Positions 8,054 through 16,890 are shown, counted from the first letter of the stretch. The stretch: 64,000 nucleotides of DNA from Nesterenkonia populi (GCF_007994735.1 NZ_VOIL01000001.1:620001-684000), one strand, 5' to 3'. Notes: a model not told the origin generated them from the sequence alone. Made by a program: numbers and translations.

Positions 8054-10786
8054 TCAGTCCGCTGCTGGTGACCGACGGCGACGGGAGGCGGCGTATATCC
8101 CGACGCCCATGATGACCAACACCAGCGCGGCGGCGGCCAGCACGCCGACTGTCGCACCGGTCATAGCAAGAGCTCCGCCCGTGCCAGCTGTGTCGGCCGC
8201 ACCATCAGCCTGTGTCCCGTCATCGGAATCGCCCACACCCGTCACGGGAGCGCCCACCACATCGAGTACTGCACTCGCGGTGTTGCCCTCCTGGTCCGTT
8301 GCAGTGACGATCAACGCGCCTTCACCGAGATCGCTGGGGACGGTCCAGTCGTGGGTGAATTCGCCGTTGTCGTTGACGGGGATGTCTTCGATGGTGTCGA
8401 TGGTGTTGCCGTCGTCGTCGGTGATGTCGATGTCGACGGTGGTGCCGGGGGTGAAGTCGTCTCCGCCGATGGTGATGGTCTCACCGGGTGCTGCGGTGTC
8501 GGGGTCCACGGTGATGGTGGGGTCCTGGTCGGCGTCCTCGTCATCGTCATCGTCGTCGCCGGGTGGGGTGACGGCGATGATCTCCAGTGGTGCGTTGGCG
8601 GAGTTTCCTTCCTCGTCCTCGGCGGTGACGGTGAGGTTCCCTGGTGGGGTGCCTTCGGGGACGGTCCAGTCGTGGGTGAATTCGCCGTTGTCGTTGACGG
8701 GGATGTCTTCGATGGTGTCGATGGTGTTGCCGTCGTCGTCGGTGATGTCGATGTCGACGGTGGTGCCGGGGGTGAAGTCGTCTCCGCCGATGGTGATGGT
8801 CTCACCGGGTGCTGCGGTGTCGGGGTCCACGGTGATGGTGGGGTCCTGGTCGGCGTCCTCGTCATCGTCATCGTCGTCGCCGGGTGGGGTGACGGTGATG
8901 ACGGTGGTGGCGGGGGTCTGTGAGTCCTCGCCGACCGCGGTGATGGTCGCATCGCCGGTCGGGTAATCCGTCGGGATGGGCAGCTCTGCGGTGAAGGCGC
9001 CGTCATCGTCGGTGGTGGTGACGGTGAGGGGGTCGTCGTCCTGGGTGGCCCCGGGGATGCTGACGGTCACGGTCTCTTCTGGGGCGAAGCCCGTTCCGGT
9101 GACGGTGGTGGATTCGCCTTGGTCCACACTGGAGGGATCTGCGGAGATTTCGGTGTCGAAATCACCTGGCTCATCCTCCGCCTCATCCTCGGCATACACA
9201 GTGGAGGAGGCGAGCTGGACCGCAGCTGTGTCGATCGAGGGAAGAACATCGATCACCAGCGCCCGCACGGTAAACGACGTCTCGCCGAGATCGCCCGGTG
9301 AGCTCTGTGCGTTGACGGTGAGGCTGACTATCTCGTTCAGCGAGTCGAAAACTGGGGTGAGTCCTGACAGCACAGGATCAATGGCGTTATCGACGGTGTC
9401 TGCCGCCAGAGTGCCCAGTCCGGCTTCCAATTCAGCGGTAAACGGAGCCGCTATCGCCGGGACCAGATCAGTGAGGATGGGGGTGACCAGTCCTTCGAGC
9501 AGCTGACCCAGCAGGCCGTCGGCTCCCGGCAGTGAAAGGTCACCGCCGATTTCGATGTCGCCCTCACTGATGCCCTCGCCGCCGCCCAGGAGCTCGGCCA
9601 CGGTGGTGTTTATGGTGATGTCGATGCCGCCGCTCACGGCGCCAAATGCAGCGCTCACGTCAGGATCCAGAGTCAGTGAGACGGCAGTTCCCTCGATAGC
9701 TGTGTTCACTGCTGCGGTGACGTTGTCTCCCAGTTCGGACAGAAGACCAGTCACCTCGTTGAGGATCAGTTCGATCTCACCAGGAGTCAGCAGGGTGGTG
9801 TTGGCCGGCAGCCCGTTGAGGCTCCCGCCGTGCAGTTGGGCGAGGTCCACCAGGATTTCGCCGGTGCTGAGATCAAGAGTGACCAGTTCCGAGGTGCTGA
9901 CCAGCGGTGCGGCCAACAGATCATCCGCGACGCCGGCCAAGTCCACTGCGGCATTCAGCTCAGGAGATCCAAGGTTTACGGTGAGCAGGTCAAGATCTCC
10001 GATCAGGTTCACCTCCACCGGTTCAGTGGGGACAGTATCCAGCGCATCCTGTACGGGGCCTTCAGCTGCCAGAAGGCCGTTGACGGCAGTATCGATTTCA
10101 TCGACTGCCCCATTGAGCAGGCCGGTGAGCTCTGCCAGCGCGGGGCTGTCCAGACTGAGTTGGGCGCCTGCCAGCACGTACTCACTGTCGAGCGTCCCCT
10201 CAGTCTCCTGGGCGCGAGACGCCAATGCGCCCAGTTCCAAGGACAGGTCATCGACGATGCCCTCGGTGCTCAGCCCGAGGTCCGCCAATGCCGCGGTCAA
10301 ATCCACCGAGGCGAACCCGGTGGTGTCGCCGCTGACCTCGATGGCCCCCTCTGAGGTGACCGTGCCGGAGGCGGCGGTGGCACTGGTGGGTTCGGGGGTG
10401 TGGGCGAAACCGCTGAGCGCACCCACGCCAAGGCCATCCAAGCCGATGCCTACCGAGACTCCTCCCAGATCGACCGCGGCGAGCTGGTTCAGCAACTCGG
10501 CGTCAATAGTGCTGGTCGCCGGGTCCTCTCCCTCGTCGTCGAGGAAGTTCTGCTCCGCAGTGACGGCGGTGGCGGCGTCGATGCCCAAGGCATCTGCGTT
10601 GATCAGTTCGGCCAATGCATGACTGCGATTCTCGCCGTCGAAGGCCTGAGCCGGGGCCGCGCCCGCTAGGGCAGCCCCTGAGGCAAGCACAGTGCTGGTC
10701 ATGAAGGCCGCGAGGGTGCGCCAGCGACTTCGTCGCGCTGGCGGCCGGGTCATGGGTGATGGAGATGGAGATGTGGACTGCCTCAT
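8054..10786 (-). CDS. Choice-of-anchor G family surface protein with Ig-like repeats and LAxTG-type sorting signal
   Basis: A secreted, cell-wall-anchored protein of 910 residues. A signal peptide ends around APAQAFDGEN. Residues about 45-530 form the long beta-rich, acidic choice-of-anchor G region. Three Ig-like domains with the pattern GExxTVxGxxFxPGxxV follow, joined by Asp-rich linkers; two of them plus linkers are an exact DNA duplication. The C-terminus has LAMTG (873-877), a hydrophobic helix and an RRRR tail, the layout of a sortase substrate. LAxTG is the form used by class E sortases in high-GC actinobacteria. The start is ATG 10786 with AGGGGAT upstream. The strong acidity fits a salt-tolerant host. 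The ligand and function are unknown; adhesion is an inference. Confidence 0.75.
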   Translation of the reverse strand: MRQSTSPSPSPMTRPPARRSRWRTLAAFMTSTVLASGAALAGAAPAQAFDGENRSHALAELINADALGIDAATAVTAEQNFLDDEGEDPATSTIDAELLNQLAAVDLGGVSVGIGLDGLGVGALSGFAHTPEPTSATAASGTVTSEGAIEVSGDTTGFASVDLTAALADLGLSTEGIVDDLSLELGALASRAQETEGTLDSEYVLAGAQLSLDSPALAELTGLLNGAVDEIDTAVNGLLAAEGPVQDALDTVPTEPVEVNLIGDLDLLTVNLGSPELNAAVDLAGVADDLLAAPLVSTSELVTLDLSTGEILVDLAQLHGGSLNGLPANTTLLTPGEIELILNEVTGLLSELGDNVTAAVNTAIEGTAVSLTLDPDVSAAFGAVSGGIDITINTTVAELLGGGEGISEGDIEIGGDLSLPGADGLLGQLLEGLVTPILTDLVPAIAAPFTAELEAGLGTLAADTVDNAIDPVLSGLTPVFDSLNEIVSLTVNAQSSPGDLGETSFTVRALVIDVLPSIDTAAVQLASSTVYAEDEAEDEPGDFDTEISADPSSVDQGESTTVTGTGFAPEETVTVSIPGATQDDDPLTVTTTDDDGAFTAELPIPTDYPTGDATITAVGEDSQTPATTVITVTPPGDDDDDDEDADQDPTITVDPDTAAPGETITIGGDDFTPGTTVDIDITDDDGNTIDTIEDIPVNDNGEFTHDWTVPEGTPPGNLTVTAEDEEGNSANAPLEIIAVTPPGDDDDDDEDADQDPTITVDPDTAAPGETITIGGDDFTPGTTVDIDITDDDGNTIDTIEDIPVNDNGEFTHDWTVPSDLGEGALIVTATDQEGNTASAVLDVVGAPVTGVGDSDDGTQADGAADTAGTGGALAMTGATVGVLAAAALVLVIMGVGIYAASRRRRSPAAD
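8336..8574. repeat. Direct repeat copy A (239 bp, perfect)
   Basis: By reading the two copies side by side, this stretch is identical to 8657-8895, offset exactly 321 bp (107 codons). It encodes the end of one Ig-like domain, the Asp-rich linker and most of the next domain. Complete identity, including silent positions, points to a very recent duplication or to gene conversion. Confidence 0.9.
8657..8895. repeat. Direct repeat copy B (239 bp, perfect)
   Basis: Partner of 8336-8574. The flanking bases differ straight away on both sides, so the repeat unit has sharp limits. Recombination between the copies would delete or add exactly 107 codons in frame. Confidence 0.9.
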
Positions 10787-11311
10787 ACGGGATCCCCTTG
10801 TGGGTTGGGTTTCTCCCGCCCGCCGGTGCGCTGTGGCGCACTGAACACACGAATCTAAGCGTCAGTAGCCGTCACCAGGCGAAGCGAGTGAATCGATCTC
10901 TTTGCTGACCCTATTTAAATGTGGTGGGATTCACCCGCCGTGACCTACACAACAGCAGAATTAAGATCACGTCAAGGTCACAATCAGTTCCCCGTCAGGG
11001 TTTATGGGGCGGTTAGGCTCTTCTCCAGCGTGGAAATCTGATCGCCACAGATGAGGGTTCAGCAAGAGTCCGAAAGCCCCGGATGGCCTGGATTTCAGCG
11101 GTGATGCACCCGGGAAGATTCGGGAATCCGACGGCCTGTGTTGAAAAAGTTATCGACCTATCCTGTGAATTTCTTATGTGTTTCTGTCGTGACTAGTCGG
11201 GGGCGTGCGGCAGCGTCGACGCGTGGATTTTGCGTAGGGGTCAGCGCTTGAGGCAGCGGTGGTCTCTGTCGAGGCTGCTCAGATCATCTGAGCTTCAGAG
11301 GGACTGGTGTC
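10787..11311. other. Intergenic region, probable promoter of the surface-protein gene
   Basis: About 525 bp without a convincing gene. It is richer in A/T than its neighbours between 10905 and 10985 and holds a TTTAAAT stretch next to a small inverted repeat GGTGggattCACC, a plausible promoter/operator for the minus-strand surface gene. No tRNA, riboswitch or clear terminator was seen. Confidence 0.4.
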
Positions 11312-12409
11312 CTAAGCGCTTCGACTGTTCTCGCCGTTGAGCTCGAACTGCGTCACCAGTTTGCCCAGTGTGTACTGCTGGCGGAGCTTGCCGGCGCTGT
11401 TTTGGTTGGCGAACATGCCCTTCTCCCAGTAAGCCTGGGATTTGGGGCGACTGGCAGTCCAGCGCACGGGTACTACAAACTCCGAATCTTCTGGAGTGGT
11501 TCGGGGCGCATCGGTATGACGGTAGTCCGCAGACAGCGGCAGATCTTTCAGGGGCGTCCATTGTCCTTCATGGAAGACTTGCGCTGCCTCGAAAGGGGCA
11601 GCTTCAGCCAAAGTTTCACCAACGGCGACATATCCATGCTTGGGAATCTGAACGAAAATCTGGGCGCCAGTGGGAAGGTTCTTAAGGGTTCGCTAGTACC
11701 ACTCGCCACCGCCGGCGGAGACGAATCCATAGCGTCGAGCGTCTTCCCAAGAACGAGTCGAATCATCACCGAAGGTAACGAACCAGTCCCTGCCGTTCCA
11801 TTCCGCTTGTTTGCTGCGTTTGCTTGCTGCTCGAGCCGTTGTTGGCTGGCCGCCTGATGCGAGCCAGGACCGTCCAAGGTACCGACGCTCGCCGTCTTCG
11901 AAGTAAGAGAAGAACACTGCGTTGACGGGCACTCCGAATTCGCGCAGAAAGGTCACGATGCGCTCTGAACTGTCGTCCAGCTCTGTCGCCACAATCGTCA
12001 TCTGAATCTCGTTATTGAGCTCATCGGGGAGGGGGGCGTCAAACACTTCAGCGAAAGCTTGCTCAAGCTCTGTATCGAGATGCTCGGCAGCAATCTCCGC
12101 TATCTTCTCGCGACCGAGTTCAGTGACCCAGGAACCATAATCAAGAATCTGCGCGACGACCTCACGCGGGGTCCGGTCTCGTTTCAGCTCCAGAACATGG
12201 AGGTTGCCGTCACCGTCGAGAGCGAGCAGATCGATGAGTTTTCCATGAGGCGTCCGCAACTGTCGGGCAATGACAAGGAGTTTTTCGCCCAGTAACGAGG
12301 GGTCGCGCTCCAGAAAGTCCTCAAGTTGGGCTTCGGAGGGAAGCAGCCCGCTCGGCAATCGCTGCGGCGAATCCCCATCGATCCGCCACATGCCCATCTC
12401 TACTGGCAT
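11312..12409 (-). pseudogene. PD-(D/E)XK nuclease-like protein interrupted by an amber codon
   Basis: The frame from ATG 12409 (GGGAGA six bases upstream) encodes 238 residues ending GGGEWY, then hits TAG at 11693-11695. The same frame continues without further stops for 126 codons to 11312 with sensible sequence (RTLKNLPTGAQIFVQIP and so on). One C-to-A change (TCG to TAG) would explain it. The N-terminal half has the restriction-like nuclease pattern GKLIDLLALD (D60) and HVLELKRD (E74, K76), followed by ILDYGSWV, as in NucS-like and similar DUF proteins. The C-terminal half probably forms a separate nucleic-acid-binding or modulatory domain. The shortened product keeps the catalytic residues, so activity cannot be excluded. 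Confidence 0.72.
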
Positions 12410-13052
12410 CAGATCTCCCATTACTGGCCGGCGAACTCTTAGCAAGGTCTACGCTTTCAATCCTTGCACGAGCCGGGGGCTTGGCGATGGCGCAAGCTGG
12501 CATCCAGTTCTAGGCCCTGGTTAAGGCGCAGTTGCAATATCGGTCACCGGGGGCTGATGCAGGGGCAGACGATAACTTGGCCTGTCATACATGCGTGTAG
12601 GTTCTCGTCGAATCTGTCATAGACGCATGGCGCTGACCTGAGGTCTGAAATTTCGTCGATACGCACTTTGTCACTAACTTGTCAGAATCCTCAAGCTCAG
12701 CCGAGGAAGACCGGTGCGGCTCTCGGCTGGTTCCAGGGGAAGTGGGCCAGGTGCCGAAACTCCGGTGCTTCCGAGATGGGCGGGTCCGACGTTGGGCGCC
12801 AAGCTTGAGAAACGTTCCGCGGACTTTGTCGGTAGGCAGGTGCACTGCCCGCGGCCACGTCGTTTGGCCAGGGGCGTTGGAGAGCCGACGCCAAAGCCCG
12901 CCTAGTACGCCGCCGAGATCATGCGCCGGTTTTACTCGGAGCGCATCGGCTTGATGTTGCGGTCGTACGAAAACGGCACGTCCAGGCTGCTTTAGGCGTC
13001 CAATCGTTTGCCAAACAGCGTCGTTGACTCTTAAACACTGGCAAGATAGGGT
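12410..13052. other. Intergenic region with repeat copy 2 and no intact gene
   Basis: About 640 bp. Apart from the dispersed repeat at 12631-12694 I recognise nothing. A 180-codon open frame on the minus strand (12585-13127) has no family features, no ribosome site and runs through both the repeat and the hairpin at 13053, so I treat it as noncoding or as debris of a degraded gene. Confidence 0.5.
12631..12694 (+). repeat. Dispersed ~65-bp repeat, copy 2 (diverged)
   Basis: Begins CGCTGACCTGAGG and ends with CACTAACTTGTC and AATCCTCA, shared with copies 3 and 4. The middle has several substitutions, so this is an older copy than those at 14177 and 17151. Same orientation as the others. Confidence 0.65.
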
Positions 13053-13105
13053 CAGGCGCACGGAGCGGTCGGGCAAAGATGTTTGCCGACTGTGCCGTGC
13101 GCCTG
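13053..13105 (-). terminator. Long hairpin downstream of the reductase gene
   Basis: CAGGCGCACGG (13053-13063) pairs perfectly with CCGTGCGCCTG (13095-13105). A second inner stem, GTCGGGCAAA with TTTGCCGAC, has one bulged G and a 4-base loop. The 53-bp structure lies 33 bp beyond the stop of the SDR gene and is a likely transcription stop, although no U-run follows. Confidence 0.55.
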
Positions 13106-13138
13106 GTTTACAACGGCGAGGTGACATCGCGGTTCACC

Positions 13139-13924
13139 TCAGTTGAAGACCATGCCGCCGTCGACGATGATGGACTGTCCGGTGATGTAGTCGGAGTCTG
13201 GGCCGGCCAGGAACGAGACGACGTTGGCGACGTCGTCGGCTTCGGCGAGTCGCTCCAGGGAGATATCCGTGGTGAATTGCTCCCAGCCCCACTCTTCGGG
13301 CTGACCTGCGGCCGCGGCGGTCTCCTTGGCGAGGGTCTCCATGAGCGGGGTGCGCACGATGCCGGGTGCGTAGGTGTTCACTGTGATGCCGAACTGGGCG
13401 AGGTCACGCGCCGCGGTCTGGCTCATGCCGCGCACGGCGAACTTGGTGGCAGAGTAGAGCGGGATCCCCTTGTTGCCCTTGTGGCCGGCCTGCGAGGCTG
13501 CGCTGATGATCTTGCCGCCGTGGCCCAGTTCCTGCAGCTTGGCCGCCGCGGCCTGGATGCCCCAGAGAACGCCCTTGACGTTGAGTGAAAAGATTTTGTC
13601 GAAGTCGGCCTCGGTGGCTGCTTCCAGGGGAGTCTGGGGGGCGATTCCGGCGTTGTTAATGATGACGTCGAAGCCGCCAAGCTCCTGTGTGGTCGCGTCG
13701 ACGGCGGCGAAGACGCTTTCACGGTTGGTGGCGTTGACCTCGACGGCGATGGCACCGTTGGCCTTACCGCCCAGTGACTCCGCGACCTGGTGTGCGGCCT
13801 CCGTGTTGAAGTCGCCGACGGCGACCTTGAAGCCGTCCCGGTGCAGCCGTTCAATTGCCGCGCGACCGATGCCCTGACCGCCGCCGACCACGAGAGCGAC
13901 CTTGCCATTGTCCTGACGTGCCAT
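13139..13924 (-). CDS. Diacetyl/acetoin reductase, short-chain dehydrogenase
   Basis: Cytosolic NAD(H)-dependent oxidoreductase that interconverts diacetyl, acetoin and 2,3-butanediol; the whole sequence resembles (S)-acetoin-forming diacetyl reductases (BudC/ButA type). It has 261 residues, with a GGGQGIG nucleotide loop (14-20), NNAG (90-93), catalytic Ser around 144, Tyr157 and Lys161 in YSATK, and the C-terminal ITGQSIIVDGGMVFN typical of this subfamily. AAGGAG lies eight bases before the ATG at 13924. It stands alone between decayed sequences, which suggests it came in, or survived, as cargo of the island. Substrate preference is by similarity only. Confidence 0.85.
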   Translation of the reverse strand: MARQDNGKVALVVGGGQGIGRAAIERLHRDGFKVAVGDFNTEAAHQVAESLGGKANGAIAVEVNATNRESVFAAVDATTQELGGFDVIINNAGIAPQTPLEAATEADFDKIFSLNVKGVLWGIQAAAAKLQELGHGGKIISAASQAGHKGNKGIPLYSATKFAVRGMSQTAARDLAQFGITVNTYAPGIVRTPLMETLAKETAAAAGQPEEWGWEQFTTDISLERLAEADDVANVVSFLAGPDSDYITGQSIIVDGGMVFN

Positions 13925-14009
13925 TGTTTTTACTCCTTAGTTCAGTGAGCGCCATCTGCTGCTGACTTGTGTAACCCGTTCAAATTTTAACTATTCCTTG
14001 GTGGGATTC

Positions 14010-14180
14010 CCGCAAGCGCGGCTCGTGGTCGAGACTTCTTGTGGCGCACCGGAGAGCAACTCGCAGATACGCATCGTCAGCGCTCATTGCCTCAGCCTGC
14101 ACCCTTGGGCAAGTTCGATGAGATCCGACAACCTACCTACGTTTAAGATGCCGTGGATCTTGGCAGACGCGACTGCCGCT
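14010..14180 (-). pseudogene. Relic resembling an Abi_C (abortive-infection C-terminal) domain, copy A
   Basis: On the minus strand, directly after the dispersed repeat, the frame reads KIHGILNVGRLSDLIELAQG, stops, and a neighbouring frame continues MSADDAYLRVALRCATRSL. The order and spacing echo the better preserved relic at 16974-17171 (KFRGILQHGSIWTIAEQV, then VSEDLALLVISRSL). The LRN/GHGR core is lost here. It is clearly not functional; identification as an Abi_C remnant rests on the comparison with the second copy. Confidence 0.35.
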
Positions 14181-14241
14181 GACATGGGGATGACGTTTCG
14201 TTGAGACGCGGTTTGTCTCACTAACTTGTCGTAATCCTCAG
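14177..14241 (+). repeat. Dispersed ~65-bp repeat, copy 3
   Basis: Very similar to the copy at 17151-17216: CGCTGACATGGGGA, TTTCG, GAGACGCGGT, then TGTCTCACTAACTTGTCG and TAATCCTCAG. On the minus strand it translates as EDYDKLVRQTAS in both copies, but since the reading frame breaks differently in each, a noncoding repeat (for example an insertion-sequence end) is more likely than a conserved peptide. Confidence 0.75.
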
Positions 14242-14517
14242 AAAGGTCCAGATCGGCGTTTGAAACAGTACGAAGTCGTGCAGGCGTCTTCACATCGAAT
14301 CGTTCGGTTCCGGATGGGAGCTTCTGACGCTCGAGTCGTTCGGTGATGAATCCGGCGGCGGGGGGGCGATCGGGATCTCTCGATCGCTCCCTAGGGCGCG
14401 ATCCCAGAGGCTGTGAACCGTGGCCTCGAGCTTGGTCTTGCTATCACTGCTGTCGTAGGGCGACCCCGTCGAGCAGTCCGATGTGGCCGTCGGCACATCG
14501 GAGACTAGGGTGACCCC

Positions 14518-15291
14518 ATGTCTGGACCCCAATTCGGCCCTTGGCATCGCCTGAGCGCGGTGTCGGTCCATGCCTACACGGCCGTGGGTGTGGTCCTTGC
14601 CCTGCTCATGGTGCACATGTCCTACGCCGGTGAAGTCGAGACCGTGCTGTGGCTCTTCCTCGCCGCCATGATCATCGACGGCTCAGACGGCTTCCTGGCC
14701 CGCCACTTCCGGGTCAAGGAGGTGACGCCGGGCTTCGACGGTGCGCTGCTGGACAACATCGTCGACTACATCACCTACGCCTTTGCGCCCATGGTGCTGC
14801 TGTGGAGCACGGGCTATCTCCCGGACGGGTGGTGGGGCGGCGTCGTAGCCTCCGTGCCTCTGCTCGCGTCCTGCTTCCAGTTCTGCCGCAGCGACGCCAA
14901 GACCGACGACCACTTCTTCGTCGGGTTCCCCAGCTACTGGAACATTGCGGCGTTCTACCTGATCGTCCTCGGCGCCGGCGTGGCCACGACCACCACCGCA
15001 CTGCTTGTTCTGACAGTGCTCGTGTTCGTCCCGATCAAGTACGTCTACCCCTCCCAAACGGAGACCGCATGGTGGCTGACCATGACGCTCACCCTCGTCT
15101 GGTTCGGCCTTTACGCGCTGATCCTTATGCAGTACCCCTCGCCGAGCCTGTGGCTCATCGCCTTGTCCGGCGGCTACGTGATCTATTACGCGGCACTGAG
15201 CCTGCGTCTGACGCTCAAACGACGTCGTGGTCACAGTGGTGCGGCGGTCTCATCCGAAGCCGGCGCCTCGGCGAGGACCAGAGACTCCTAG
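14518..15291 (+). CDS. CDP-alcohol phosphatidyltransferase, phosphatidylcholine synthase-like
   Basis: A membrane enzyme of 257 residues with about eight hydrophobic helices. The CDP-alcohol phosphotransferase motif is present as DGFLAR, then 12 residues, G, three residues, D, three residues, D (GALLDNIVD). The 12-residue spacer is the form described for phosphatidylcholine synthase (Pcs), which joins CDP-diacylglycerol and choline, whereas ordinary family members have eight. Length also fits Pcs. ATG 14518 follows GGTGA. The gene stands alone in the island. Function as Pcs in this host would need choline; a different head group is possible. Confidence 0.7.
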   Translation: MSGPQFGPWHRLSAVSVHAYTAVGVVLALLMVHMSYAGEVETVLWLFLAAMIIDGSDGFLARHFRVKEVTPGFDGALLDNIVDYITYAFAPMVLLWSTGYLPDGWWGGVVASVPLLASCFQFCRSDAKTDDHFFVGFPSYWNIAAFYLIVLGAGVATTTTALLVLTVLVFVPIKYVYPSQTETAWWLTMTLTLVWFGLYALILMQYPSPSLWLIALSGGYVIYYAALSLRLTLKRRRGHSGAAVSSEAGASARTRDS

Positions 15292-15368
15292 TCAGCGCCC
15301 CTCACGTTCCGACTATGCCGAGACATCGTTACTGAGTGCAAGCAGCCGCCGCGGTAACTGTTGTTGGC

Positions 15369-16472
15369 TTACTTGTTATGTCCGCGGGCTGCAACGCGCC
15401 ACCGGTCGATGATGGTGCCATCCGCTGTCACGGTTACTTCATCGACGAGGTTCATCGCGATGCACACGTGGTTCGGAATGACGAGCAGCCGCTCACCCAA
15501 TGCGGGAAGGGTCACTTCGGGTGGCCATACGACGGTGGCATGATGTTCTGACAGTGCAGTGATGCGGGCGTCGAGGCGGTCCATGATTCTGCCGAAGCCT
15601 GTTGTCCACGCTGGTCGGTCGCTGCCGAGGATTTTGCTACCCGCATCGAGGATCACTCTTCGCGGCATGCCGTGGGTGCCCTCGTGTCGGCTGACAACTG
15701 TGGCAGCGACGGTGAGTACGATGTCTTCTGGGGTGCATCGTTCCAATTCGAGCTGCTGTGCGTCACCGAACACATAAACCCCTGGTCTTACTTCAGTGAC
15801 AATGGAAGGACCCGTCAGGGCGGCCGTAGGAGTGGAGCCTCCACTGAGACGCTCGACATTGAACCCTGCGGCAACGAGCAGGGTCGAGGCTGTGCCGAGA
15901 GCCGATTCCTCTTGTTCTGCAGCTTTGATCGGCATACCGGGGGCGTAGCTGTGCCCGGGGAACGTGAAGATGCCCGCGACGTGCAATCCGGCGGCTGCGG
16001 CTGCTTCGGCAACGGCTACGCCGGCTTCCGGCGCTATCCCGCTGCGATGGTGGCCGCTGTCGATCTCCAGCAGAACGTGTATCTGGCCGGCTTCGGGTCC
16101 CATGGACTGCGCCATCATCTGGGCTGCTTCGGGGGAGTCCATTCCGACTGCGAGGCGGACGTTTGCGCGCAAGAGGCGCCGCAGTCGGTCGGCTTCCCGA
16201 GGTCCGATCCATAGGGGATATGCGATGAAGAAGTCGTCTACGCCGTGTTCCGCGAAGACCTCGGCTTCTCCAATGGTTGCCACGGTTAGGCCGACGGCCC
16301 CGGCTGAGAGCTGCAGGGCCGCTATCTCCGGCACCTTGTGCGTTTTAGCGTGAGGTCGAACCTCTAGCCCCTTAGCACCGACCGTGGTGGCCATACGAGC
16401 GATATTGCGTACCAGTACGTCCCTGTCGATCATGATCTCTGGTGTATCGATACCCTCAGGGATCGTGTGCAT
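15369..16472 (-). CDS. D-threonine aldolase / D-serine dehydratase-like PLP enzyme
   Basis: Fold-type III (alanine racemase-like) PLP enzyme, 367 residues. RPHAKTHK (residues 39-46) contains the PLP lysine (K43 by family alignment), IFTFPGHSY and LSGGSTPTA form the phosphate-binding part, and the C-terminal PNHVCIAMNL supplies the His-x-Cys metal pair used by D-threonine aldolases and D-serine dehydratases. The likely reaction is metal-dependent cleavage of D-threonine or another beta-hydroxy-D-amino acid. The gene lies next to a truncated amino-acid exporter, which may once have been its partner. The exact substrate cannot be fixed from sequence. Confidence 0.78.
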   Translation of the reverse strand: MHTIPEGIDTPEIMIDRDVLVRNIARMATTVGAKGLEVRPHAKTHKVPEIAALQLSAGAVGLTVATIGEAEVFAEHGVDDFFIAYPLWIGPREADRLRRLLRANVRLAVGMDSPEAAQMMAQSMGPEAGQIHVLLEIDSGHHRSGIAPEAGVAVAEAAAAAGLHVAGIFTFPGHSYAPGMPIKAAEQEESALGTASTLLVAAGFNVERLSGGSTPTAALTGPSIVTEVRPGVYVFGDAQQLELERCTPEDIVLTVAATVVSRHEGTHGMPRRVILDAGSKILGSDRPAWTTGFGRIMDRLDARITALSEHHATVVWPPEVTLPALGERLLVIPNHVCIAMNLVDEVTVTADGTIIDRWRVAARGHNK

Positions 16473-16557
16473 GCGGTTCCTTCCTTTTGCGCTGGCCGCG
16501 CCCTGTCAGCACCTGCCTGGTCGGAGTTTAACGGCGAGATTCCACGTCTTCAGACGA

Positions 16558-16890
16558 TCAGCCACCGGCCTGAACCGCGAGCAGCACCGCCATCACAAGC
16601 AGAGCCACTCCGGATCGGCCCTCGATGAGGCGGGTCCATGTGGTGTTCATCGTTCTCTTCAGCCCTGCAATGACTCCCGCGCAGATGAAGCACCAGAGCA
16701 GGGAGGAAACCATGAAAGCGGTGAAGAAGAGCATGAGAGAACTGAGTGCGGCATCCTCGCCGAGTGCTCCAGCGACTGCTCCGTCGGCCCCGCCCCAGTA
16801 GACGACGTTCCACACGTTGCTCGAAGACATCAGCGCTCCCGCTGCTGCTGGTCCTCGAAAAGGATTCGAGGCAGCCGCGCTGCAGTCCGG
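16558..16890 (-). pseudogene. Truncated LysE-type exporter (C-terminal half)
   Basis: From about 16890 the minus strand reads ASNPFRGPAAAGALMSSSNV, then YWGGADGAV, two hydrophobic helices (FFTAFMVSSLLWCFICAG and GVALLVMAVLLAVQ) and stops at 16558. The order matches the second half of LysE/RhtB amino-acid exporters (NPK..fW..G segment, then the last helices). The first half is missing: upstream sequence is open but unrelated. Translation could start at ATG 16830, giving a 90-residue two-helix peptide, but there is no reason to expect transport activity. Confidence 0.5.

Larger units (their letters stand above)
13925..14517. other. Intergenic region with repeat copy 3 and an Abi_C-like relic
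   Basis: About 590 bp without an intact gene. The part next to 13925 should hold the promoter of the reductase. 14010-14241 holds the relic and repeat listed separately. 14290-14517 shows only short chance frames and an inverted GGGATC/GATCCC pair, with nothing I can name. Confidence 0.5.

Noticed and set aside
8336..8895. Possible CRISPR or tandem noncoding array
   Set aside because: The repeat is in frame within a surface-protein gene and occurs only twice, with a unit of 321 bp.
12585..13127. 180-codon minus-strand frame
   Set aside because: No ribosome site or family signal; it crosses the dispersed repeat and the 13053 hairpin, so a real gene is unlikely.
14290..14616. 108-codon minus-strand frame
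   Set aside because: Ser/Asp-rich, overlaps the start of the Pcs-like gene, with no recognisable domain.
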